64,000 nt of DNA from Anaerolineae bacterium (GCA_022013685.1 JAKLPV010000085.1:1-64000), one strand, 5' to 3'. Shown: positions 10,253-20,117, counted from the first letter of the stretch. The notes: generated by a model from the letters alone, not told the origin. Made by a program: numbers and translations.

Positions 10253-11626
10253 TTAGCCGATCTCCAACTTCAGGATTCGCCCCCAGCGGGCGGGCACCGT
10301 TTCGATGCGCAGGCTGCCGGCCTGGACCGGGAAACGCTGATGGTCGTTGAGCACATCCACGGCCTGGGTGAAGTGACCAGGGACGCAGACTTCCACCGAA
10401 ACGGGAGAGTCTGAAGCGTTGAGCAAAACCGCCACGTAGTCGCTCTCGGTGTGGCGGGCAAAGGCGAACTGTTCGGGGGTCACAAAAAGCTGGGTATAGG
10501 CGCCATGCCGCAGGGCCGGGAGCGCCTGACGGGCAGCGGCCAGCCGCGAGATGTCGCCCACAAGCCGCGGGTGGGCTGATCCGCGCTGGAGCAGGCCCAG
10601 GTCAAGATCGGGCCGAAGCGCGGAATCACTCTCAGGCGTGCGCTTCCCTTCCAATCCCCATTCACTGCCGTAATAGATCGATGGCACGCCCGGCATGCTG
10701 AAGAGCAGCAGGTAGAGCGGGTAGAGATGGGAGGTGTTGGTGAGCAGGCTGGCGACCCGGTCGACATCGTGGTTGTCGGCAAAGTTGTAGAGCGGGACGC
10801 CGGGGTAAAGGCCATCCGGGGCAAACTGGCGGTTGAGGGCGTAGGCGATTTCAAAGTAGTTTTTATCAACCAGACTCGAGTAAAGCCCCTTGTAGCACTC
10901 ATAGTTGGTGACCGAATGCAGGGTTTGCGGGTTGGCCCACAGATTGTAATCGCCATGCACGACTTCGCCCATCAGCCAGAAATCGGGGCGGAGCTGGGCG
11001 GTGAAATCGCGCAAGGCGCGCATGAAATCGAAATCGAGACAGTCGGCCACGTCGAGCCGCAGCCCATCGATGTTGAACTCGTTGACCCACATGCGGACGG
11101 CCTCGAACAGGTGGGCGCGCACATCCGGGTGCTTGAGATTCAGGCGCACCAGGCTGTAGTGGCCGCTCCAGGGCTGGTAGCTGAACGGGTCGCCGTAGGG
11201 GCTTCGGGCGTCGAAACGCAGTCCGTCAAACCAGTCTTTGTAAGCGGAGGCTTCGCCGTGCTGTTGAACATCGCGAAAAGCCCAGAAGTCGCGCCCGACA
11301 TGGTTAAAAACACCGTCCAGAATGAGCCGGATGTTGTTGCGGTGCAGCTCCGCCGAAAGCTCCGCCAGCGTCTGACGGTTCCCGAGACGCCGGTCGATCT
11401 CGTAGTAGTTGGCGGTGTCGTAGCCGTGAGCCGTGGACTCGAAGACAGGCCCCAGGTAGAGGGCGTTGACCCCCAGTTTGCGCAGGTGGGGAATCCAGGT
11501 GCGGATCTTGTCGAGGCGGCTGACCGGCGCGCCGGAAAAATCGTTGCGGGCCGGCGCACCGCAAAAGCCAAGCGGGTAGATGTGATAAAAAATGGCGTCG
11601 TGCGCCCAGTGCGGGGAGTGATTCAT
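10253..11626 (-). CDS. Alpha-amylase family glycosidase (GH13)
   Basis: GVFNHVGRDFWAF, DGLRLDVADCLDFDF, MGEVVHGDYN, NFADNHDVDR conserved GH13 regions. Confidence 0.92.
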   Translation of the reverse strand: MNHSPHWAHDAIFYHIYPLGFCGAPARNDFSGAPVSRLDKIRTWIPHLRKLGVNALYLGPVFESTAHGYDTANYYEIDRRLGNRQTLAELSAELHRNNIRLILDGVFNHVGRDFWAFRDVQQHGEASAYKDWFDGLRFDARSPYGDPFSYQPWSGHYSLVRLNLKHPDVRAHLFEAVRMWVNEFNIDGLRLDVADCLDFDFMRALRDFTAQLRPDFWLMGEVVHGDYNLWANPQTLHSVTNYECYKGLYSSLVDKNYFEIAYALNRQFAPDGLYPGVPLYNFADNHDVDRVASLLTNTSHLYPLYLLLFSMPGVPSIYYGSEWGLEGKRTPESDSALRPDLDLGLLQRGSAHPRLVGDISRLAAARQALPALRHGAYTQLFVTPEQFAFARHTESDYVAVLLNASDSPVSVEVCVPGHFTQAVDVLNDHQRFPVQAGSLRIETVPARWGRILKLEIG

Positions 11627-11652
11627 GATCCTGGCTCCGTTTTAAGAATGAT

Positions 11653-11674
11653 ATACATACCGGTAGGTATATAA
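11653..11674. promoter_or_regulatory. Putative TetR-family operator upstream of the GH13 gene
   Basis: Imperfect palindrome ATAC-A-TACCGGTA-G-GTAT between tetR stop and GH13 start. Confidence 0.55.
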
Positions 11675-11692
11675 AATGTGCAAAAAAATATC

Positions 11693-12259
11693 TTACGAGA
11701 AAATTCCATGCATGAACTGATGCACCAGCTTATAAACCAGTTCATCGTTGAATTCGGCATAGCCGTTCAGAGAGAGCATCACATAGGTATTGATCATGCC
11801 CAGGAAAGAGGCCGCGTAGGTGCGCTGGCGTCCTTTCATATTGCCATGGTCTTGGGCCGCGTTGGCAAACAGGGTTTCGATGAGCTGCTGCTGGCGCTCG
11901 TTGAGCGTAAGCGAGGCCTTGAAGGCGTCGCTGTCTGCCGGGGCGAACCACATCGACAGGTAGAAACGGTATAAACGCGGGTTCTGGCCGGCAAAGTTGA
12001 AATACGCCCCAGCCACATCGCGCAGGGACATTGTGACATCACCTTTATAACCGGCCACAGCCTGGAGCGTTTCAAAGAACGGGTCGAAATGCTCGGTCAG
12101 CAGAGTGCTCAACAGTCCGCTTTTACTGCCGAAGTAGTGATAAAGCGTGGGCTTTGTGATGCCCGCCGCCTCGACGATCTCCTGCACACCGACAGCATCG
12201 TAGCCGCGCAGGACGAACATTTCGAGGGCATGATTGAGCAGGTTTTCGCGGTTATTCAT
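11693..12259 (-). CDS. TetR/AcrR family transcriptional regulator
   Basis: NRENLLNHALEMFVLRGYDAVGVQEIVEAAGITKPTLYHYFGSKSGLL HTH. Confidence 0.92.
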   Translation of the reverse strand: MNNRENLLNHALEMFVLRGYDAVGVQEIVEAAGITKPTLYHYFGSKSGLLSTLLTEHFDPFFETLQAVAGYKGDVTMSLRDVAGAYFNFAGQNPRLYRFYLSMWFAPADSDAFKASLTLNERQQQLIETLFANAAQDHGNMKGRQRTYAASFLGMINTYVMLSLNGYAEFNDELVYKLVHQFMHGIFS

Positions 12260-12269
12260 GGCAGGCAGT

Positions 12270-12289
12270 AGTATACCAATCGGTATACT
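12270..12289. promoter_or_regulatory. Putative TetR-family operator (autoregulatory)
   Basis: Palindrome AGTATACC-aatc-GGTATACT immediately upstream of the tetR start. Confidence 0.6.
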
Positions 12290-12899
12290 GGAAGTCAAGT
12301 GAGCCAAAGCCCTACCTGGGTAACAAAACTGCTTGCTTTATAATGTACTGAATTTAAAGGTGTGACCGGGACGTTGCCTGGCGGTGACGGGGGTTAGTGG
12401 TGTGCTCCTTTTCGTACAGTGCTAACAACTGTCCAAACTCTTGCGCAACAAGGGCTAAATAGCCATCAGCCTGCCAGATGGTTGTTCTTCAAGTTTTACT
12501 TCTGGGCATTTTATTGGGCCGGTATTGCAACGCATCCTTTTTTCACGCGCGGGCCTAATTCTGTCTTGTGCATTCTGAAATCAGCCTTGCCTTTGCGCCA
12601 GTCCAGGCCAATCCTTGCATCCGACGGACTCTCATATTTTGGTATTTCACCATAGGTTTCAATATGATAAAAAAATAAAAACCTCTTACTAGGTTTGGTA
12701 ATCTTGGCGATTTTAATCGTTCTACTTGTATTAGGACTTCACGGAAAGGCTGTCTATGTGGACAACCCAGCATCGCCATTAATCCCGATCTTGCTGACAG
12801 ATTCCGATTTTAAGGATGAGTTGATGCTTTATCGCTTGCTTATTTATTAATCGATATAACGCTGGCCCTTGCCCAAATTTTTAAAATAAGGAAAATCAT

Positions 12900-13184
12900 A
12901 TGGATGTCATGGCAGTACTTTTGGGTTTTTTATTTCTGGCGTACAGCGCAAAACTTCTCTATTCTTGGTGGTTGAAACCTAAGGATTCTGCCAATCTTGC
13001 TAGAAAAAAGCGAAAAGAATACCGGGAGGATTTGTTTTTTATGCCACAAACATTGATGTTTGGTTTTTATGATAAGAACCCTAGCTTTGAAATATGGATA
13101 AATAGGCTTGCATCTTTGTTTTTTCTGTTTATATCCATAATGGTGATTTATGTAGGTTTTTTCGGGCCGTTCCATGCAAAATAG
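12900..13184 (+). CDS. Small hypothetical membrane protein
   Basis: 94-aa ORF with N- and C-terminal TM segments; AT-rich context; preceded by aaggaaa-type RBS. Confidence 0.5.
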   Translation: MDVMAVLLGFLFLAYSAKLLYSWWLKPKDSANLARKKRKEYREDLFFMPQTLMFGFYDKNPSFEIWINRLASLFFLFISIMVIYVGFFGPFHAK

Positions 13185-13249
13185 TTTGATGTTTTTTCTT
13201 ATAGCAGGCTTCTTGTATAAGTCCTGCCTGCGCCAGTGCCGCCGGAACA

Positions 13250-13428
13250 GGTGAGCGGAGCATCCTTCGGCAGGCTCAGGAACCATCCTTCGACTGCGGG
13301 CAGCGCAACCCTTCGATAAACTCAGGGCGCTCCGCCTCCGCTCAGGATGGGCACTTTATCTAAAAAAGTGCAGCGGTGTCCTGAGCAGTTGGTCGAGTTT
13401 ATCGAGACCTGTCGAAGGGTCGAAGGAT
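13250..13428. repeat. Dispersed intergenic palindromic repeat cluster (family 1, compound)
   Basis: GTGAGCGGAGCATCCTTCG...CCTTCGACTGCGG...CTCCGCTCAGGATG...GTCCTGAGC...GTCGAAGGGTCGAAGG. Confidence 0.8.
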
Positions 13429-13644
13429 ATTTACAAGCCGACCCTTCACAACTTTTGCAAGATGTCTAATGCCTAGAACTTCGGAGCCGGGCAAAGTCTG
13501 TCTGGTTTTCGTTCAAAACTGGATCGCCAACTTTAAGAACAAATAAAGTACAAAGCCAAGAAGAAAATCAATTCCCGCCAGCGCCTGCTTGTGGTAAAAC
13601 CTTGTTATCGGGCAAAAAATGCCCAATTTAAACCGGAGGAATCC

Positions 13645-14049
13645 ATGCCCAAAATCAACAGCATCAACCATGTCGCCATCGTTGTCGACGATATGGAAAA
13701 ATCCCTGCATTTCTGGCGCGATGCGCTCGGGATCGAACTGCACGAACTGCGCGATGTGCCTGCCGAGGCCAGCCAGGTGGCTTTCCTGCCCGTGGCGGGA
13801 GCGGAAATTGAACTTGTCCACCCGACGACCGAGGATTCTGGCCTGGCCAAGTACCTCGCCAAGCGCGGGCCGGGGATGCACCACGTCTGCCTCGAGGTGG
13901 ATGACATCGATGGCATGATGACCCAACTGCGCGAAAAAGGCATCCGTCTGATCAACGAGCAGCCGCGGACGGCTGCGGATGGCAAGCGCTACGCCTTCAT
14001 CCACCCGGAGAGCACCAGCGGCGTACTGGTCGAACTGTACGAAATATAA
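13645..14049 (+). CDS. mce: Methylmalonyl-CoA epimerase (VOC superfamily)
   Basis: INHVAIVVDDMEKSLHFWRDALGIELHEL, VELVHPTTEDSGLAKYLAKRGPGMHHVCLEVDDI; GGAGG RBS. Confidence 0.88.
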   Translation: MPKINSINHVAIVVDDMEKSLHFWRDALGIELHELRDVPAEASQVAFLPVAGAEIELVHPTTEDSGLAKYLAKRGPGMHHVCLEVDDIDGMMTQLREKGIRLINEQPRTAADGKRYAFIHPESTSGVLVELYEI

Positions 14050-14086
14050 AATTCGGGGCGGAAATCCTTTCCGCCCCGAATTTTAT
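14047..14086. terminator. Bidirectional hairpin terminator
   Basis: TAAAATTCGGGGCGG-AAATCCTTT-CCGCCCCGAATTTTA between convergent genes. Confidence 0.8.
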
Positions 14087-14089
14087 GAC

Positions 14090-14120
14090 TATTCTCTATT
14101 CTCCACTCCCTATTCCCTAA
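14090..14120. repeat. Degenerate heptanucleotide tandem repeat
   Basis: TATTCTC TATTCTC CACTCCC TATTCCC periodicity of 7. Confidence 0.55.
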
Positions 14121-17100
14121 TTTCGAATACACTCCCGCTGCTTGTGCCCTGCACTTCGGGGAAGTAGGTCATCCAGGCGTGGGCGGGCAGGGCGCGATAC
14201 TGGCCCGGCAGGCTGGGGATGAGCGTGTAGGTCAGGACATACGTTCCGGCGGGCAGGTAATCCGAGGTCCACTGGACGTGGTCGCTGTAGATGCGCGGGC
14301 TGTCGAAATACCACCAGCCCCAACCGCTTGCGTAGGGGTCATCGGGCGAGAAGTATTCCACTTCCAGTGCATCCTGCCCCTGTTCGGCGGTTTTCAGCAC
14401 CGGGTTGACGATTTCCGCACCAGCCGGGGCAAAATCTTCCACATTGAGATAATACATATCGTGCGGCAGGCTGATTGTTACGCGCACCGTGATCTTGCCG
14501 ACTGTATCCGGCATCATCTGCCAAGCCTGCACTGGCTGGCAGGGTTCGGTACTGCAATTGTAGTAGGCGCGGCTGATGGCAATCCCCTGGTTGATGGCCG
14601 GGGCGCTTTCTACCGGGCGCAGCACGTTCAGGATGGCGCGGTAATATAGTTTGCCGTTGCCATTTTCACGCAAGATTTTTAACTCATTCGGGTTTTGCGG
14701 ATGCAGGCCGCTCAAAGGCGTGACGTTTGTGACGGTGGTCAGCGCCTGCGGGCTGGCGGCTTGCCCGCGCGCGATCTCGAGGCTGTTGAGCGTTGCGCTG
14801 AACGGGAAGGAAGCGGCGAACTCACCCGTACCGACCAACGCGCTGGATAAAGCCTTCAGCACCCAGGCATTTTGCATCGCGCCGCCCCAAGCACGGGTCG
14901 CAGACCGGCTGGCCGCCAGGTAGCGGATGGCATCTGTCAGCAGCGGCGAAGCCGGGTCGACCCGTCCCAGGGCATGGACGATGACCGCTGTTGTGTAAAC
15001 CGGGCTGCCCGGCTGCTGCCATCCGGCTTCCTGATTTTCCCAGAACGCGCCGCTGGCTGAACGATTGGCCGTTGTCGCCAGGTTGTCGAGCAGGGTGCGG
15101 GCAGGCTGGGCAGAATCCATACCCAGATAGGCCAACGCCAGGTAGGCCTGCCCGAGCGGGCTGAGACGTTCACGAAGTTCAAAGAGCTCATCAATGGGGA
15201 GTGGTTGAGGGGCTGAATCCAGACTGGCTGTTTCAAGGCTGCCCATTGCCTGGCCTGTTGGTGTGCCGTAGTAAGCCAACAGGATGAAGGCTTGTTCATC
15301 CAGCTCAACATCTGGTGTTGTGAAGTCGAATACCATTTGGCTGGCGAGGTATTCCTTGGCGCGCTGGATGGAAAATTCCAGACCAGACGGGCTGTTTTGT
15401 TCAACCAGGCCGAGGGCGTAGGTGACATATGCGCTGATGAACGGGTCGCTGGGATTTTCTCCCCACATGCCGCGCTTGTACCAGTTCCAGCCGCCGTCGC
15501 TGTTCTGTTGGGCGGCCAGTTTGCCGGCCCAATCGATGATGGATCGCTGGCGCTGGGCCAGCTCGGTTGCAGGCGTCCCCGCTTCGCGCAGGGCCGGGAT
15601 GACGGACAGGTTTGCCATCAAGTACGAGGCAATCGCCTCGTTGCTCGAAAAAGCATCCGGCTCGGGCAGGCTCTTGGTGGCATCAAGCAGGTAAGTGCCC
15701 AGCGAGGGGGAAAGTTCAATGGTCAGGTCGCCGCCCAGGGGCATAAAGCTGCGAGGCAGGCTGACGATTTCGGTCTGCATCCCGGCTGCGGGGAGAATGC
15801 CTGCGGTGACAAAGGCCTGCGGCGATGTATAACGCAAAATCGGAATCGAACCATCGGTTGGGCGGGTGGCATCCGTCAAATTTCCGGCCTTGACCGAGAA
15901 AACGAAATCAGCAGATTGGGCGTCTCCGGCGCTGACCCACCACGAGAGTAGCGCGCGGCCATTGGCAGGCAGATCCACTTTTTGGGTGGCGGTCTTGGCA
16001 TCCTCGAGATTCGCGCCGGTTGCCTTCAAGGTGACTTCAGCCTTGAGCGCATTGGCTGTGTTGTTGTTGACGTAGGTCGAGACCCGCGCGCGGTCGCCGA
16101 CGACAAGATAGCGTGGGGTGATCGGGCGCAGCAGCAGTTCCTTGCTGGTGACCAGGTTCAGGCGCGCCTGACCGACTCGTGTCTCATGATCGAGGCCGCG
16201 TGTCTCCACCTGCCAGGTGGTCAGGCTGTCGGGCAGGGTCAGGTCGATTTTGGCAGTACCATCCGCGCCGGTGACGAAGGTTGCCCACAGGGCGGTATCG
16301 GGGAATTCCTCGCGGATGACCGGGGCCATATCGCCGCCTCCGCCGCCCATGCCGCCCTGCATTGGCATAATTCTCTCGGTGTAAACAGCATTGGTCAGGC
16401 CGGTGCGCACGGCCAGCGGCTGAATATCGTAAAAAGCCGGGACGATGTCGGGCGCGTTCGGGTTGGCCAGCGCCAGGGCGGCCAGATCCACCACCGCCAG
16501 CGAGAACTCTCCCTGCACCGGCTGGTCTTTCGAATCTGTCACACGCAGGTCAAACTGGACGTTTTCGCCCGGTCTGGCTTTTTCGGGTGTGGCTTTCAAT
16601 TCCACATTCAGGACGAAATTGAGCGGGTCTACTTCCAGGTTGATGTAACCCTGGCGGAACTGCATTTCCGGCCCGATCAGGGTGACGGAGATATAGGTAT
16701 TGGGGGCGTTCTCGTCGCTGAGCCAGAAATCCATATTTAAACCATCTGCCGGAACATCCACACGTTGCGCAGAAAGGATGGACCCGCGCTCGGTCGTGAC
16801 CAGCGCTGGGGCTGGCTTGTTGAATGGGTTGGGAATGAAAATGCTGGCGGTTTGCCCCGGTTGATATTGGGTTTGGCCCGCCGTCAATTGCAGCCGGTCG
16901 TAAGGGGTCGCCGGCCAGATGGCCTGTCCTTCTCCGCCGACCCAGACCAGGGCCTCGCTTACGTTGCCGTCCACTTCGGCGCGCAGCAAGTATGTGCCAG
17001 GGTCAGGCGGGGTGAAGGCGACTCTTACCAGCCCGTCTGCGGCGGTGGTTGCCTGGCCGTTTTCGACCGTTTCGACCTGGCGCTCATAGCGTGGGGAATA

Positions 17101-19971
17101 GGATGTTTCATCGCCGGGACGCATGGTCCAGGTCACTTTTTGCAGATCCAATTTCAGGGTCTTGTTTGCCACGGGAGTTTTGTCGATCCCCACCGTCGTC
17201 AGAGTCATTTCGAGCGGTTCCCCGGCGCGGCCAACCCATTGCGCCAGGCGGATTCCGGGGTAGGTGGCTGCGGGATGAATCACCACCGATTCGCGGGCGC
17301 TGAGCGGGAATCCGCCGCTTTCGAGAGCCGTTACTTCAAGGGTGAAGCGCGAGGTATTGTCCGGTTCGAGTTCGCCCAGATCGAGGTTGAAAGCGCCGTC
17401 CGGGCCGGTGCGGGCTTGCCCGCTTGCAATTTCGATTCCATAGCTGCTTTGCCACTCACCCAGCCAGTAGGCGGTATACGTTCCGCTCTGGAAACCGGGA
17501 ATGTCGAAATATTCCCTCTCGCGGTACAGCCGCCAGGTGAAGGGCAGATCGCCTGTGGGTGCACCGAAGAAGTAATCGGCACGGACGGTGGCCTGCACCG
17601 CCTGACCCGCCAGCGCATCCTGTGGGGTCATTGCCACCGAAAGATTGATCTCCGGTTTGCGGTAATCGGCCACATCGAAATAGATGGCATGGGTCTGGTT
17701 GCCCCATTTGCCGGGGTTGCCTTTGACTTCGATGCGCCAGCCTCCCGGCGTGGCTGCGTCGGGCAGGCTTAATTGCCCGCTAAATGTTCCATATTCTGAA
17801 AAATTGACCGGTGCGCTTTCGACTTCCCGTCCTTGCACATCGTACAGGCTGACCGTCCAGGGGATGGATTGGGCGATATCGCTGTAACGCCCGTTGAACG
17901 CATGCCGGGCGACCCCGCGAAACGAAACCACGTCTCCGGGGCGGTAGATCGGCCGGTCCGTATAGAGGTAGACTTTCTCATTCTCGGCATCATAGTATTG
18001 GGTTGGAATATCGAAATCCCAGGGCGAAATGCCGTTGTTGAAGTCAGTTGCTGTGAGGCTGAAATGCTGGCTGGCCGGTTCCCTGAGCATGGCATAGTAA
18101 GTCTCGCTGATATCCAGGTCAAGATTGGCTCTCGAACGCCAAAGGCCGTTGACATCGGTCTTTCCGCTGTCGATCACCTGGCCTGTACCATCGTAAACTG
18201 CAACCTCATAAAATTGCTTTGGTTCCCCAGTCATTGAATCTGCCGCCCAGACCAGGGCGCTATCGGCAGCCACCTTCAGGGTCAGGTTGACATTGCTGGA
18301 CAAGATAAACAAGGGCTGGTTGCTGGTATTGAGCTGGCCTGAAGTGATACGCACAAAATACAGACCCGGCCTCAGTGCTGAATTCTTTTCGGTTAGTGGC
18401 ACAGCATATGCGCTCGTCCCGGTGCCGGCAGCGACTGTTTCGCGCCAGGTAGAAACCTCGGCCGGCTGGAAAACCTCGCGAGCCTGGTAATCATTATTTA
18501 ATCTGAAGAAATCTTCGAGCGAGATTTCGCCGATACTGACATCCAGATACGTCAGGTTCGTTACCTGAGCTGACAGGCGCGGGTCTTCAGAGTGCACCAT
18601 GACCACTGGCTGGTAAGGCAGCATCAGGGCGGGCGCGGGCGGATTGCTGCGCAGTTGGAGTGTGTAATCAGCACCCAAACGGCTGCCCCAACGGTCTTGC
18701 AGATCGCCTGAAATCGTTACTGTGTAAAGAAATTCAGGGTCAAAAATGCCATATAGATATAAAACTTCATCGCTGGCTGAAATCCAAAAATTGCTGACCG
18801 GCGGGCTGACCGTCACCAGTTTTTCAAGTTCGTTTGACAAATAGTTCCCGAGCGGGGCGGTCATATGAACGACAACATTCTCATCGTATTTTTTTACGCC
18901 GCCCTCATAAGGTTCGCTGAAAGACACGCCAAATTCAGGATAGGTGATGTAATTGCGCTGGATGCCTGCCTGCAGGCCTTGTCCGCCGCGCGCAAGGGAT
19001 GCGGACGATAGGCCCAGTCTGTACGACGTTGCGCGCAGCAGGCGACCCTCGGGCTTGAATACCATTTCGGTGGCGTTTTCGTTCCACTCAAAGTTTCCGT
19101 TAATCTTGCCGCCCGGGCCTTCGAATTGCAGATCAGCCTCGACGCTGGCCTTATCCATCGGCTGGTTGAAGGTGATCGCAATTTCCGGCTCCCGGCCGAG
19201 CGGAAAATTGTCGTAAGGGATCGCATCTACTACGCGCGGCAGGGAGGTGCGGAAGGACCAATCTGCGGAGGTTTCAAGCCGCAAACCGGCCAGGCTTTGC
19301 AATGCCGGGTTGACCCGCACCGTGTAAGCTGCGCCGCCCTGCAAGGCAGGGTCGGGATGGAAGATGTAGGTGCTGGTGTTGAGCCATTCGCCGCGTCCGC
19401 CTGTTGCCGGTTCGAGGCTGAACCCGGCGGGTAGGTCAGTTTGGTCTGCGCCAAGCGCCACGACTGGCTGGTTAAAGGCCACCACCACCGCCGAATCGGT
19501 GCGGATATCTTCGGCTTCGGCCGCAGGCAAGGTTTGGGTCACGCTCAAGGCCGGAGTAGTGTTAAATGTTATCGACCAGGGTTCGAGCCGGGCCAGGCCG
19601 TTCGCCGCTGTCGCGCCGGGGGCCAGGGTAAAGGTAACGGCTGAGTCCGCTGGGAGCGGCTGGAGTGGGGTAAAGGTCAGGGTCGAGTCATCGATCCAGG
19701 TGTAGATGCCATCCCCCTTATCCATTTTTAACGCCGCTTCGACCGATGCGCGCTGCATCGGCTGGTTGAAGAAGAAGGCGATACCTTGCTGGACGCCGAT
19801 CTGACTTCCGGGGGGCGGGTCGGTTTCGACAATGGCGGGCGGCAGGCTCAGCGGAGTGGCCGTTGGCGTGACGATGAAAGGAATATTTGTCGGCAGGCTG
19901 AAAGTGCACGCCAGCGAGACAACGATGAATAAGGCAATAAAAACAGAAAAAACGCGGCGATTGCGAGACAT
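14110..19971 (-). CDS. Alpha-2-macroglobulin-like family lipoprotein (MG/A2M domains, N-terminal Big_5-like domains)
   Basis: N-terminal lipobox VSLAC; YLYTDRPIYRPGDVVSFRGVAR, EFPDTALWATFVTGADGTAKIDLTLPDSLTTWQVETRGL; ~1950 aa. Confidence 0.88.
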   Translation of the reverse strand: MSRNRRVFSVFIALFIVVSLACTFSLPTNIPFIVTPTATPLSLPPAIVETDPPPGSQIGVQQGIAFFFNQPMQRASVEAALKMDKGDGIYTWIDDSTLTFTPLQPLPADSAVTFTLAPGATAANGLARLEPWSITFNTTPALSVTQTLPAAEAEDIRTDSAVVVAFNQPVVALGADQTDLPAGFSLEPATGGRGEWLNTSTYIFHPDPALQGGAAYTVRVNPALQSLAGLRLETSADWSFRTSLPRVVDAIPYDNFPLGREPEIAITFNQPMDKASVEADLQFEGPGGKINGNFEWNENATEMVFKPEGRLLRATSYRLGLSSASLARGGQGLQAGIQRNYITYPEFGVSFSEPYEGGVKKYDENVVVHMTAPLGNYLSNELEKLVTVSPPVSNFWISASDEVLYLYGIFDPEFLYTVTISGDLQDRWGSRLGADYTLQLRSNPPAPALMLPYQPVVMVHSEDPRLSAQVTNLTYLDVSIGEISLEDFFRLNNDYQAREVFQPAEVSTWRETVAAGTGTSAYAVPLTEKNSALRPGLYFVRITSGQLNTSNQPLFILSSNVNLTLKVAADSALVWAADSMTGEPKQFYEVAVYDGTGQVIDSGKTDVNGLWRSRANLDLDISETYYAMLREPASQHFSLTATDFNNGISPWDFDIPTQYYDAENEKVYLYTDRPIYRPGDVVSFRGVARHAFNGRYSDIAQSIPWTVSLYDVQGREVESAPVNFSEYGTFSGQLSLPDAATPGGWRIEVKGNPGKWGNQTHAIYFDVADYRKPEINLSVAMTPQDALAGQAVQATVRADYFFGAPTGDLPFTWRLYREREYFDIPGFQSGTYTAYWLGEWQSSYGIEIASGQARTGPDGAFNLDLGELEPDNTSRFTLEVTALESGGFPLSARESVVIHPAATYPGIRLAQWVGRAGEPLEMTLTTVGIDKTPVANKTLKLDLQKVTWTMRPGDETSYSPRYERQVETVENGQATTAADGLVRVAFTPPDPGTYLLRAEVDGNVSEALVWVGGEGQAIWPATPYDRLQLTAGQTQYQPGQTASIFIPNPFNKPAPALVTTERGSILSAQRVDVPADGLNMDFWLSDENAPNTYISVTLIGPEMQFRQGYINLEVDPLNFVLNVELKATPEKARPGENVQFDLRVTDSKDQPVQGEFSLAVVDLAALALANPNAPDIVPAFYDIQPLAVRTGLTNAVYTERIMPMQGGMGGGGGDMAPVIREEFPDTALWATFVTGADGTAKIDLTLPDSLTTWQVETRGLDHETRVGQARLNLVTSKELLLRPITPRYLVVGDRARVSTYVNNNTANALKAEVTLKATGANLEDAKTATQKVDLPANGRALLSWWVSAGDAQSADFVFSVKAGNLTDATRPTDGSIPILRYTSPQAFVTAGILPAAGMQTEIVSLPRSFMPLGGDLTIELSPSLGTYLLDATKSLPEPDAFSSNEAIASYLMANLSVIPALREAGTPATELAQRQRSIIDWAGKLAAQQNSDGGWNWYKRGMWGENPSDPFISAYVTYALGLVEQNSPSGLEFSIQRAKEYLASQMVFDFTTPDVELDEQAFILLAYYGTPTGQAMGSLETASLDSAPQPLPIDELFELRERLSPLGQAYLALAYLGMDSAQPARTLLDNLATTANRSASGAFWENQEAGWQQPGSPVYTTAVIVHALGRVDPASPLLTDAIRYLAASRSATRAWGGAMQNAWVLKALSSALVGTGEFAASFPFSATLNSLEIARGQAASPQALTTVTNVTPLSGLHPQNPNELKILRENGNGKLYYRAILNVLRPVESAPAINQGIAISRAYYNCSTEPCQPVQAWQMMPDTVGKITVRVTISLPHDMYYLNVEDFAPAGAEIVNPVLKTAEQGQDALEVEYFSPDDPYASGWGWWYFDSPRIYSDHVQWTSDYLPAGTYVLTYTLIPSLPGQYRALPAHAWMTYFPEVQGTSSGSVFEIRE

Positions 19972-20117
19972 GCTGTTCCTCCTGAACGTAGAACTGATTT
20001 GATTATACTGCTGTAGTCTGTTGGCTTGTACTACAGCAGTATAGGGTCTCCAGGATTTTCCGTGAAGAGTGCCCAAAGAGCCGCAGTATAATCAGGCAAA
20101 CCTTTGTGGAGAAGATG

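Noticed and set aside
10727-11674. 315-aa plus-strand ORF opposite the GH13 gene
   Set aside because: The sense strand carries all GH13 catalytic motifs; the antisense frame has low-complexity Val/Gly composition.
12419-12655. 78-aa plus-strand ORF
   Set aside because: No RBS, no recognisable domain and AT-rich decayed context; not supported as a gene.
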